Shown: positions 26,876-34,923 of the stretch, piece after piece
Layout of the letters: every line of letters starts with the position of its first letter
Numbering within the stretch: the stretch's first letter is position 1
Source: Methanobacteriota archaeon
GTDB lineage: Archaea > Halobacteriota > Syntropharchaeia > JACQPP01
Assembly: GCA_016207465.1 (NCBI GenBank)
Contig: JACQPP010000075.1
Span: forward strand, 1 to 35,317
Length of the DNA stretch: 35,317 bases
Reading direction: 5' to 3'
The notes under the pieces: generated by a model
Databases searched by the model: none
What the model was told of the DNA's origin: nothing
What the model saw: the letters and a program-made list of their open reading frames with translations, nothing else
Program-made: the position numbers and the translations under genes

Positions 26876-27021
26876 CGTTCTGAACGCATCAAGCCATTTT
26901 CTTTCTTTTCCGAATGAAATCGCTTTTCTTTCTTTTGCAGCAGCCGCCGACCCCTGTGGGTCGGCGGCTGCGTTAGCCCGGCCTGCAGGGCCGGGCGTGG
27001 CAAAAGAAAGAAAAGGGATTT
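26876..27021 (-). repeat. Dispersed structured element, copy 2 (inverted relative to copy 1)
   Basis: Same outer arms (26923-26938 / 27000-27015). Inner hairpins CAGCCGCCGACCC(ctgt)GGGTCGGCGGCTG and GCCCGGCC(tgcag)GGCCGGGC separated by CGTTAG. Confidence 0.92.
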
Positions 27022-27023
27022 GA

Positions 27024-27094
27024 GCCTGGCGCGTAACTCCGGGGTTCATCGCTGGCCTTCGGCCTTCTTCCCGCCGGTAACCCTCGCGCCAGGC
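27024..27094. repeat. Long-spaced perfect 10-bp inverted repeat with an internal hairpin
   Basis: GCCTGGCGCG ... CGCGCCAGGC, enclosing GGCCTTCGGCC. Confidence 0.7.
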
Positions 27095-27266
27095 CTGTGC
27101 CGCTCCGGGGTATTTCCGCACTCATTGTCTGCCATGTGGCATCTTGTGCGAAGACCGTTCCGGGCGGCTGTGGCCCCCATCTTGCATCCGGGTTTGGTCA
27201 CAGCGGGGCTTGGCCCCGGCTCCCCCCGGTCCTCAATGGGGGCAATGAGATAATACGAGGGCCCCC

Positions 27267-27274
27267 TATTTATA
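27267..27274 (+). promoter_or_regulatory. TATA box of the methyltransferase gene
   Basis: TATTTATA; predicted TSS at ~27297 falls on the in-frame GTG at 27298. Confidence 0.6.
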
Positions 27275-27297
27275 CTCCGCCAATGACCCGGCCTCCG

Positions 27298-27942
27298 GTG
27301 GAACGCCGTGAATTCGACTACGGCGGGCTCCGCCTGGTCCTCTACGACGGGGTCTACGTCCCCAGCGACGACACGATGCTGCTGGCGGAGACCCTCCGCG
27401 TCCCTCCGGGAGCCCGAGTTCTGGACATGTGCACCGGCTCCGGCCTCCTCGGACTCCTCGCCGCCCGCCGTGGGGCCCGCCGGGTGGTGCTGGCGGACGA
27501 CGACCCCCTCGCCCTCCGGTGCGCCAGTGAGAACGCCGAGAGGAACGGCCTCAAGAACGCGGAGGTGGTGCGGAGCGACCTCTTCCAGAAGGTCCAGGGC
27601 CGGTTCGACCTCATCCTCTTCAATCCCCCATACCTCCCCCAGGAGAACAGCGAGGACCTCTACCTCTACGACGAGAAGTTCGAGAAATGGCGCAACATCG
27701 GAATCCACGCCTGGGACGGAGGCCCCGACGGAAGACGGCTGATAGACCGCTTCCTCCGGGAATACCCCCCCCACCTCGCCCCCGGGGGACGCATCCACAT
27801 GATAGGCTCCAGCCTCAGCGACTACGAGAAGACACGACGCATACTCAAGGCCCAGGGGATGGAGGTCAAGATACTGGGACGGCAGAGGTTCTTCTTCGAG
27901 GAGATTGTGGCGATGGGGGCGCGGCGGGGGAGAGGACGGTAG
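27298..27942 (+). CDS. HemK/PrmC/Mtq2-like SAM-dependent methyltransferase (alternative ATG 27283)
   Basis: VLDMCTGSGLLGLLAA (motif I), LILFNPPYLP (NPPY), AWDGGPDGRRLIDRFL. Confidence 0.88.
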   Translation: MERREFDYGGLRLVLYDGVYVPSDDTMLLAETLRVPPGARVLDMCTGSGLLGLLAARRGARRVVLADDDPLALRCASENAERNGLKNAEVVRSDLFQKVQGRFDLILFNPPYLPQENSEDLYLYDEKFEKWRNIGIHAWDGGPDGRRLIDRFLREYPPHLAPGGRIHMIGSSLSDYEKTRRILKAQGMEVKILGRQRFFFEEIVAMGARRGRGR

Positions 27943-28105
27943 AATTCTTGCGATTTAGCACAAGGTTTATAACGCCGGACAGCGCATGTAAGCCAAGCAT
28001 TGCGCAAACGAGTTTTGCCATTGGTGTTCTCCACGCGCGGAGACCGCCATCTGTCAAGCCCTTTTTCGGAGTGCATGATGAACCCACGAGAACCCGAGAT
28101 TCCCC

Positions 28106-28438
28106 ATGACGACCCTCACATTGGCCCATGGCCACGCACCGCTGTCCCCATCTCCTGCGCCCCTGCGGGGTCGCCCCATGTGCGAGTTCTGCGGCCGAAC
28201 CGGTGGGGTCCGCCGCTACCATCTCCGCGAGGGCACCCGTATCCCCGATTTTTCACTCGTCCATCCTCTGCGCCTCTGCAGAGGGTGCCACCCGGATGTG
28301 GGGGCCCACATCCGGGAGAGCCAGGGGCTTTACAGCCTCCGGGTGGACCGGCGGAGGCTTTGGAGGCGTCGGCTCCCCTCCGGCCTTCCCCGTGGGGTCG
28401 CGGGGGAAGTGCCGCGGCCTCTGGCGGCGGTCCCATGA
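28106..28438 (+). CDS. Small putative zinc-finger protein
   Basis: MCEFCGRTGGVRRYHL...LCRGCHPDVGAHI; ATGA overlap with the next ORF. Confidence 0.6.
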   Translation: MTTLTLAHGHAPLSPSPAPLRGRPMCEFCGRTGGVRRYHLREGTRIPDFSLVHPLRLCRGCHPDVGAHIRESQGLYSLRVDRRRLWRRRLPSGLPRGVAGEVPRPLAAVP

Positions 28439-28578
28439 GGTGCACCTCCTGCGGGGGCCTCCTCCTGGTGCCTCGCGGCCACCGGGGCGCCGTGTCCTGC
28501 ACGTGCACCGGATGTCAGTTCACCATCCTCCGCACCGTGGAAGGCTTGATGCCGGGGTTCGGGTGGATTCCCCTATGA
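28435..28578 (+). CDS. Tiny Cys-rich protein (47 aa)
   Basis: MRCTSCGGLLLVPRGHRGAVSCTCTGCQFTILRTVEGLMPGFGWIPL; ATGA overlaps at both ends. Confidence 0.6.
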   Translation: MRCTSCGGLLLVPRGHRGAVSCTCTGCQFTILRTVEGLMPGFGWIPL

Positions 28579-28808
28579 GTTTCACCTACGGGTCCTCCCG
28601 CTCCCAGGTCTACTGCCGCTGCGGGTTCTCCTGTAGCAGCACCCACATCCTGTGGAAGCACATCGGGCGGTGGGAGTCCGAAGGCGCGGGAAAGCACGTG
28701 CGGGTCACCGGTCCCGGGGGAAGCCCCGTGGAGCGCGGCCCCGGGCGCGCGGCAAATCGAGTGAGATCAGGTCCTTTACCCGGCGAAAGGACATTCAGCG
28801 GGGATTAG
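28575..28808 (+). CDS. Small Cys/His-containing protein
   Basis: MSFTYGSSRSQVYCRCGFSCSSTHILWKHIGRW...; C-x-C-x3-C...H-x4-H arrangement. Confidence 0.55.
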   Translation: MSFTYGSSRSQVYCRCGFSCSSTHILWKHIGRWESEGAGKHVRVTGPGGSPVERGPGRAANRVRSGPLPGERTFSGD

Positions 28809-30102
28809 AGAATCTATATCCTCTGCGTAATCTGCGGATTTCTTGTCCGCCTGTCAGGAATCGCCCCGACCCCGGCCGTGCCAGGACCTCCCCCTCTCGC
28901 ACCGCAATCTCCCCCCGCCGGACCACCACCTGCGGGAAGACCCCGGGGCGTCCCTCGTAGGGGCTCCACCCGCATTTGGAGTGGAGCCGCGACCCGCGGA
29001 TGGTTGTTCTCCGGTGCATATCATAGATAACGAGGTCACCATCGAGCCCCGGCCGCAGTTCGCCTTTGGGGAGCCCGAGGAGCCGGGCGGGCCTGCGGCA
29101 GGCCGCGTCCACCAGCACCCGGAGGGGGAGGCGGCCCCGGTGCACCTCCTCCAGCATCAGGGGAACCATCGTTTCGACCCCGGGGACCCCCGGCGGGGGC
29201 TCCCGGCTGCGCTTCTCGGCGGGTGTGTGGGGGGCGTGGTCGGAGGCGAGGATGGGGATGCGGCCCCGGCAGAAGAGTTCCCAGAGGGCCCGGCGGGTCT
29301 CCTCGCGGCGGATGGGGGGGTGGGTGTGGCCCCGGGGGCCCAGGCGGGCCACGTCGCGGGTGGAGAGGAGAAGGTGGTGGGGGGCGGCCTCCAGGGTGGT
29401 CCCGAGCCCTCGCGCCAGATGGACCCCGCGGGGGGTGGAGGTATGGGCCACATGGAGCCGGAGCCCTTGGGGCACGCAGATGGACTCGAGGGCACGGGCC
29501 TCGCACTCCTCCGGGCGCCTCTCCCCGTGGGTGGGCTCCGCGGAGTGGCAGGCGATGCACCCCGGGTCCTCGGCGTGGAGGATGGCAAGGGCCCCCAGGC
29601 GCCGGAGGGCCCGGAGCCCCCGCTGGAGCGCCCCGGGCTCCATCTCGTACATGAATATCTCTCCGAAGGCCATGGCCCCCGCGCGGTGGAGGGCGGAGAG
29701 GCCCCGGAGGTTGTCCCCGGTGTATCCCCCGGCGAGGGCGTAGTCCACCCGGGAGCCCCGGCCCGCGGCCTCCTGTTTCCGGCGGAACGAGGCGGAGGTG
29801 GTGACGGGGGGCCGGGTGTTGGGCATCTCCAAAATGGAGGTGACGCCTCCAGCGAGGGCGGCGGCGGAGCCGGCGGCCCAGGTCTCCTTGTGCTTCTGCC
29901 CGAGGTCGCGGAAGTGGACATGGAGGTCCACCGCCCCCGGCAGGACCAAGCGGTCCCGGGCGCCGAGGCGGGGGACGCCGGGGGCCCGCAGATTGCGCCC
30001 CACGAGCTCGATTTTCCCACCCCGGATGAGGATGTCGGAGTCGCGGAGCCCCCCGGCGGTCCAGACCCGTCCTCCTCGAACCAGCAGGTCCCTGTCCCCC
30101 AT
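28795..30102 (-). CDS. pyrC: Dihydroorotase
   Basis: VDLHVHFRDLGQKHKETWAAGSAAALAGGVTSILEMPNTRPPV; ILASDHAPHTPAEK. Confidence 0.94.
   Translation of the reverse strand: MGDRDLLVRGGRVWTAGGLRDSDILIRGGKIELVGRNLRAPGVPRLGARDRLVLPGAVDLHVHFRDLGQKHKETWAAGSAAALAGGVTSILEMPNTRPPVTTSASFRRKQEAAGRGSRVDYALAGGYTGDNLRGLSALHRAGAMAFGEIFMYEMEPGALQRGLRALRRLGALAILHAEDPGCIACHSAEPTHGERRPEECEARALESICVPQGLRLHVAHTSTPRGVHLARGLGTTLEAAPHHLLLSTRDVARLGPRGHTHPPIRREETRRALWELFCRGRIPILASDHAPHTPAEKRSREPPPGVPGVETMVPLMLEEVHRGRLPLRVLVDAACRRPARLLGLPKGELRPGLDGDLVIYDMHRRTTIRGSRLHSKCGWSPYEGRPGVFPQVVVRRGEIAVREGEVLARPGSGRFLTGGQEIRRLRRGYRFSNPR
28811..28841. repeat. Related CGCAGATT-type repeat arm
   Basis: AATCTATATCCTCTGCGTAATCTGCGGATTT; matches the inverted arm near 1880-1904. 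Confidence 0.65.
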
Positions 30103-30103
30103 G

Positions 30104-30715
30104 CTAGCAGGTTCCTCCCGCCTTCAGGAACACCTCGCGCACGTCGAGCCGGGGCCCCGGCTGGGAGAACACCCGCCCCTCGAAGACCGAGACCCGGGTC
30201 CCCTCTGCCAGCCAGGCATCCGGGGGGAGCCCGGCCTTCATGCAGGTCTGGCAGAGGAACTCCTCCGCGTCCCACCCCTGCTCCACCGGAACCTGGGGAA
30301 GCAGGAGGCCCCCGCGGGGGCCACGGCGCACCAGGAGGCCGTGGCGTCCCACCTCGACCCTCTTCGGGTAGTCCCGCGGGGCCCCCTCCAGGGCCACCGG
30401 CGGGGAGAGAACGGTCACCTCCACCTCCAGGTCCTCCAGTTCTCCAGGGGAGAGGGGGGGAAACCGGGGGTCCTCCCGCGCGGCCCCGCGGGCCGCCTCT
30501 CCCAGCGCCCGGGCCAGCGCCATGCGGGGCTCCGGGATTCCGATGCACCCCCGCAGGAGGCCGCTCCGCTTCAATGTGACGAAGACCCCCGCGGGACGGC
30601 CATAAATCCCATCGGTCCCCTCCAGCCCCTCAGGGAGCCTCTGGCCCCGGGCCGCGGCCTCCACCGCCCCCCGGGCCCATTGGACCGCCCGGCTCCCCTG
30701 CTCCAAGGTCAGCAT
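30104..30715 (-). CDS. AMMECR1-domain protein
   Basis: GVFVTLKRSGLLRGCIGIPEP; EDPRFPPLSPGELEDLEVEVTVLSPP; VEQGWDAEEFLCQTCMKAGLPPDAW. Confidence 0.94.
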   Translation of the reverse strand: MLTLEQGSRAVQWARGAVEAAARGQRLPEGLEGTDGIYGRPAGVFVTLKRSGLLRGCIGIPEPRMALARALGEAARGAAREDPRFPPLSPGELEDLEVEVTVLSPPVALEGAPRDYPKRVEVGRHGLLVRRGPRGGLLLPQVPVEQGWDAEEFLCQTCMKAGLPPDAWLAEGTRVSVFEGRVFSQPGPRLDVREVFLKAGGTC

Positions 30716-30744
30716 ATCTCCACCTTAGGGTGGAGACACTACGG

Positions 30745-30751
30745 TTTAATA
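30745..30751 (+). promoter_or_regulatory. TATA box for rnpB
   Basis: TTTAATA ~26 nt upstream of the P1 5' strand (30774). Confidence 0.6.
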
Positions 30752-30773
30752 CCTTGGGGCCCCCAGTCTCCCC

Positions 30774-31172
30774 GGGGAGAGTGGAAGGGCCGCCGCCGGT
30801 CCCGCCCGCAAGGGCAGGGCCGAGGAAAGTCCCCCCACCACCCACATCGGGTTCGCCCGGTGTGGAAAAGGCGGGCCCCGAGATGGGGCGCGGTGAGAAC
30901 CGCGGCTCTGGCACAGAAACGATACGGTCCCCCTTGTGGGCGATGACACCGCAAGGTTGAGGTCGAGGGAGGGCCGGTGAAACGGCGAAACCCCGCCGGT
31001 GCAAGTCGCTCCGACGACGCCCAGACCAATGCGGCCAGGCCCGAACCCTCCGCCCCCGCCGCCGCGTGCGGCAGGGACCCGGCGCAAGCCGGGGGAGAAC
31101 CGGAGACCCCTGAACCTTAAACGGGGACGGGGTGAGGGCCGAACAGAAGGGGGCTTACTCTCCACACTCCCC
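30774..31172 (+). ncRNA. rnpB: RNase P RNA
   Basis: GAGGAAAGTCC, ACAGAAAC, GGTGAAACGGCGAAACCCC, GCAAG and ACAGAAGGGGGCTTAC conserved blocks. P1 pairing ggggagagtgga with tccacactcccc. Confidence 0.96.
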
Positions 31173-31174
31173 AA

Positions 31175-31214
31175 CAATAGATTTAAGACCGAACGGTATC
31201 GGTTGACTCTATTG
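31175..31214. promoter_or_regulatory. Nested palindrome upstream of the recombinase gene
   Basis: CAATAG atttaag ACCGA acggta TCGGT tgact CTATTG (spacings approximate). Confidence 0.5.
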
Positions 31215-31225
31215 GGGGCATAGAA

Positions 31226-32611
31226 ATGGGCCGAAAAAATGGGGAGGTATATAAACCCTGGGGGGACACCGAGCCCAAAATACTCCAACTCCTCGACGAC
31301 AATACCCTACCCCCCGAGACCCGCTCTCACCTCGCCCACCACTCCAACTCGTTGAAGGACAAGGGCTGCGTCTACAGCCACCGCCACAAGGAAATCTACC
31401 GCGCCCACCGCTTCCTCACCTGGTGGAAGAAGACCAAGACACCCACCCTCGACGACGTGAACCGATTCCTCGGCGGACTCCGCTCCCAAGGCCACAAGGA
31501 GAAGGACATCGCCCACTTCGCCGGCTCCATCAAGCGCTACTACACCCGCGCCAACAAGGGCATCCCCCCCGAGGCCCTCCGGCTCCTCTCCACCACCCCG
31601 CGCGAGAAGCGCAAGAACCGCCCCCACTGGACCCAGGAGGACGTCGAGAAGATGATCACCGCGGCCGACCACCCCCAGAACCGCGCCATCATCATGGCCC
31701 ACATCGAATCCGGGGCCCGGCCCGAAGAATTCCTCAAGCTCTCCATCGGCGACTTCACCTTCGCCCCCGACCACAGCCACGCCAAGGTCAACCTGCCCAC
31801 CGGAAAAACCGGCCAATACACCCAGACCTGGGTCCGCACCATCCCCTACCTTCTCCTCTGGTTCCGCCACCACCCCGGCCCCAAGAAACCCGACGGCACC
31901 CTCGACCCCGCTGCCCCTCTCTGGGTAAGCCGGACTCCGCGTGCCCGGGGACAGCGGCTGAGCTACTCTGGCCTCTACCACATCCTCCAAGACGTAGGGA
32001 AGGCCGCGGGCATCCCCCCGGAGAAGCGCAACCCTTACTCGGCCCGCCGTGGAAACGCCACCTGGCTCCTCTCCCAAGGATGGACCAAAGAGAAGGTCAA
32101 CATGTGGCAGGGCCGCCTCCCCGGCTCCCGCCTCATCGACATCTACTCCCAAGATTTTGACCTCTCCCAGGAGATGCTCCGAATGACCGGGCTCCTGACC
32201 GGCAACGAAGAAAAAGACAAACCCGACCGCCTCCGGCCCATTAAATGCGAATGGTGCGGCCACATGAACGAGGCCGTCCCACCCCCCAAAGTCTGCCAAT
32301 GCGGAAAGCCCCTCAGCATCGAAGCCGCCCAAGAGTTCGAGGAGAAGAGCCAGGCCAGAATCAAGAAACTGGAGGACCAAGTCGCAGAATACCAGCATCT
32401 TAACCTCACCGTGCTGAAGGGCATGGAGGAGCTAAAGTCGATGTTCCTGAAAGACGCTATCGAGGCCCGCGCTTTCGAACTGCTTCAGGAGCAAATGGTG
32501 GAGGGAAAACTCGATCCCCTCGCTTTCAAACTGGTTATGGCGCAGGTGATGGAGGGAAAACTCGTTCAGAAAGCGGAAGCCAAAGCCGTTCCTGCGGTTA
32601 AAGGCTCGTGA
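31226..32611 (+). CDS. Tyrosine recombinase/integrase with C-terminal zinc ribbon and coiled coil
   Basis: SAM-like N-domain; ESGARPEEFLKL (Arg I), NPYSARRGNATWLL (HxxR-like box with Tyr for His), RLIDIYSQ (Tyr); CEWCG...CQCG ribbon. Confidence 0.87.
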   Translation: MGRKNGEVYKPWGDTEPKILQLLDDNTLPPETRSHLAHHSNSLKDKGCVYSHRHKEIYRAHRFLTWWKKTKTPTLDDVNRFLGGLRSQGHKEKDIAHFAGSIKRYYTRANKGIPPEALRLLSTTPREKRKNRPHWTQEDVEKMITAADHPQNRAIIMAHIESGARPEEFLKLSIGDFTFAPDHSHAKVNLPTGKTGQYTQTWVRTIPYLLLWFRHHPGPKKPDGTLDPAAPLWVSRTPRARGQRLSYSGLYHILQDVGKAAGIPPEKRNPYSARRGNATWLLSQGWTKEKVNMWQGRLPGSRLIDIYSQDFDLSQEMLRMTGLLTGNEEKDKPDRLRPIKCEWCGHMNEAVPPPKVCQCGKPLSIEAAQEFEEKSQARIKKLEDQVAEYQHLNLTVLKGMEELKSMFLKDAIEARAFELLQEQMVEGKLDPLAFKLVMAQVMEGKLVQKAEAKAVPAVKGS

Positions 32612-32967
32612 CGATGACTATGGTCTTCGTCGTAGAAGTCCGGGGAATCCCGCCCTACAAACAGGCTCCGGCAGACGTATCCGAGAGGAGAAACCAACAA
32701 GAGAGGAAGGCCATCCTAAAACATCAGTCCGAGGAGGCTCTCCGGGGAATCGGGGCCAAGTTCGATAAAGACGAGAGGCTGGGAATATGGGTATCCTACC
32801 GGAGAAAAAAGGGTAGAGCAGATGCCGCCAACATCATTGGCGGCATCGCAGACACCCTTCAGGGTCTGGTCTACTCCAACGACCACCAGCTCCGGCAGAT
32901 CCACTACGAGGAACAACCTGGTGAGGTGGATGGTTATACCGTCAAGGTTTCTGTCCTTGATGGGTAG
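32608..32967 (+). CDS. RusA-like Holliday-junction resolvase/endonuclease
   Basis: RGIPPYKQAP start; GRADAANIIGGIADTLQGLVYSNDHQLRQIHYEEQ resembles the RusA D-x-D-N / D-x-L-x-G-x-x-Y-x-D-D core. ATGA overlap with the integrase. Confidence 0.72.
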   Translation: MTMTMVFVVEVRGIPPYKQAPADVSERRNQQERKAILKHQSEEALRGIGAKFDKDERLGIWVSYRRKKGRADAANIIGGIADTLQGLVYSNDHQLRQIHYEEQPGEVDGYTVKVSVLDG

Positions 32968-33057
32968 GCTGCTGCTTCTACGGTACGGACCCGGTTACAA
33001 CCGTGTTCAACGCCCTCAAGAGGCTTCGCAGAACCCGGCTCCCTGCGATAATGCCAC

Positions 33058-33393
33058 CTACTCCATCTTGCGCTGCCCCACTTCTATCTTTTCCTTTAGG
33101 ATTCTTGTTATTCCTTCCGGAGTCAATTCAACTTCTTCTCTTTCGATCAGAAGCCTTACCGGTTTCTCCTTGAGCTTACTCCATAGCCAATTACCCAATA
33201 TACTGGCTGCCACACCTGAGCCAAAAGATAGAGTGAAATAGAAGATCTCTGGTGCGCCATCCGCATCCATCGCAAATGAGCGATTATATTCGATAGATGC
33301 GTCATCCCCAATCTTCTGAGCTCTATCAGTCCCAAACAATTCTGAGAAGACGCTTGAGTCCATCGTCTCGATAGTTCCCTGAATGCGAGTCAT
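33058..33393 (-). CDS. Small single-TM hypothetical protein
   Basis: 111 aa; IFYFTLSFGSGVAASILGNWLW hydrophobic segment followed by a short cytosolic-like domain. Confidence 0.55.
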   Translation of the reverse strand: MTRIQGTIETMDSSVFSELFGTDRAQKIGDDASIEYNRSFAMDADGAPEIFYFTLSFGSGVAASILGNWLWSKLKEKPVRLLIEREEVELTPEGITRILKEKIEVGQRKME

Positions 33394-33458
33394 CCTACCT
33401 CATACACAGTACCTGCCCGGCATTAGGATTTCGATAGGGGGGTGAAAGTGTTTGGTAC

Positions 33459-33489
33459 GTAGTGACGCCCGCCTGCGGCGTCGAACTAC
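33459..33489. repeat. Hairpin carrying GAACTAC at the 3' end of the toroid gene
   Basis: GTAGT GACGCC cgcctgc GGCGTC ga ACTAC. Confidence 0.6.
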
Positions 33490-33490
33490 A

Positions 33491-34567
33491 TCACTGGTTG
33501 AGCCAAGTGTTCCCGCTGCGGGCTCGTAGCCAGCCAGACAGGACAAGGGCGACCAGGCTTATGCGGTAGGGGTCGTTTTCCGTGGAGACATCAAAATATC
33601 GTAGAAGCCACCTCACGCCCTTGTTTCTGTATCTGAGGAGCCTCCGGTCGGGTCTCGTCCCCATGGAAGCCTCGAAAAGGGCGAGAAGGGCCCAGCAGGT
33701 GTCGACGAGAGCGGGGCGGGCACCGGCCGTAGGACCCCAGGCCATGTGAGAACGGTCGAAAGCGTCCAGTACATGGTCGACGCAGGCGGCCGCCATACTC
33801 TCCCGCTGTGCGGCAGAGAGAACAATCGCGGCCTCGCCCATGTAGCGAATTCGCGGAGCCTCGCCGATGTCCTCCGGAAATCCTCCGAAAAGACGGTATT
33901 GCTCCTCCAGCCATCGCAATGCCCGCCCGATACCTCCGGGATAGGGCCCTTGTTGCTCGACAATCCGGTCGTCGATGCTCCTCGACTCGCCGGAACACAC
34001 CCAGGTCTCACCCGCATCCACCCCAGGGGCCAGCAGACTTCGAAGAACGTAGAGCGTCTTTTGAATGGGATTTTCGATCCCCCACTGGCCGGTTTCCTTC
34101 TGGATATTTTTCAGATGCCGGAGAGCGTCCTCTAGGACTCCCTCTTGGTCCTGCGGCTTCAGATGGTCCTGGAAGACACCACAGCTTAGGACCACATCCG
34201 CGGAGTCCATGATGATGGGCCACGTTCCCGACCTCCGGAACTCCCTCCATCTTCCGGTCACGAAATCCAACGCTCGTCCGATGATTCGCGCCTCGGGATT
34301 CGATGCTCGCCGGATGGCCAGCAGACTCCAGGCGGTGTCGCGGAGCGTAGGATCCCGGTAGCCCCACCCTCCACGGCCATCGAGCGGGATTTGGAGCCGA
34401 ACCAGTCGCTCTACGCAGGCGCTGAAGACGCCCAAGACCTGCGATTCCCGAAGAGGCAAAACGATACTGTTCAGCTCGTTCACGAATCGGCGGGGGCCGA
34501 ACCAGAGGAGGAATGCCTCGAACAAGGCCAGAAGACCGACCAGTACCCCCATCTCCTCCAGCACCAT
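33491..34567 (-). CDS. Membrane-anchored alpha/alpha-toroid (prenyltransferase/squalene-cyclase-like repeat) protein
   Basis: N-terminal TM; repeated GGWGYRDPTLRDTAWSLLAI, TGQWGIENPIQKTLYVL, GGFPEDIG..RYMGEAAIVL, AWGPTAGARPALVDTCWALLAL motifs. Confidence 0.65.
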   Translation of the reverse strand: MVLEEMGVLVGLLALFEAFLLWFGPRRFVNELNSIVLPLRESQVLGVFSACVERLVRLQIPLDGRGGWGYRDPTLRDTAWSLLAIRRASNPEARIIGRALDFVTGRWREFRRSGTWPIIMDSADVVLSCGVFQDHLKPQDQEGVLEDALRHLKNIQKETGQWGIENPIQKTLYVLRSLLAPGVDAGETWVCSGESRSIDDRIVEQQGPYPGGIGRALRWLEEQYRLFGGFPEDIGEAPRIRYMGEAAIVLSAAQRESMAAACVDHVLDAFDRSHMAWGPTAGARPALVDTCWALLALFEASMGTRPDRRLLRYRNKGVRWLLRYFDVSTENDPYRISLVALVLSGWLRARSGNTWLNQ

Positions 34568-34670
34568 CAGGGCCTCCGATTACTCCCCTTTCGGCTTAAA
34601 AGCACTGTTGCCTCACGTGTAGCATAATCTTGTTCCCTCAATGTGCAAAAAGACTCTTTCGTTCCCCATA

Positions 34671-34726
34671 GTCACTGAACTACGCACCCCCTAAAGGGGG
34701 TGGGGCCTGGAGCCCGGGGAGGCTCC
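34671..34726. repeat. Tandem hairpins with GAACTAC motif upstream of the second recombinase
   Basis: GTCACTGAACTACGC ACCCCC(taaa)GGGGGT ... GGAGCC(cgggga)GGCTCC. Confidence 0.6.
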
Positions 34727-34923
34727 CCTTGACTCCCTTCTACATCGCGTAAGTCCCCAGTCGTGTCTGCCGCGTGCGACACCTCCCCGCCACGGATTTC
34801 GAGTTCTACCTACCGCCTGCCTCTTGGACTTCTCCAACTGCTCCTCCGCTCAATTCAGCTCCCCGCAAATATGGAAAAGGAATATTGTCCTCCTGCTGGC
34901 GGAACCCCCATTCGGAGGTATCT

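Noticed and set aside
28843-30579. 578-aa ORF antisense to pyrC and AMMECR1
   Set aside because: Low-complexity shadow ORF crossing two well-supported genes.
32495-32565. Direct repeat TGGAGGGAAAACTCG within the integrase 3' end
   Set aside because: Reflects a short duplicated peptide motif (MVEGKL/VMEGKL) in the coding sequence; too short to call an att site.
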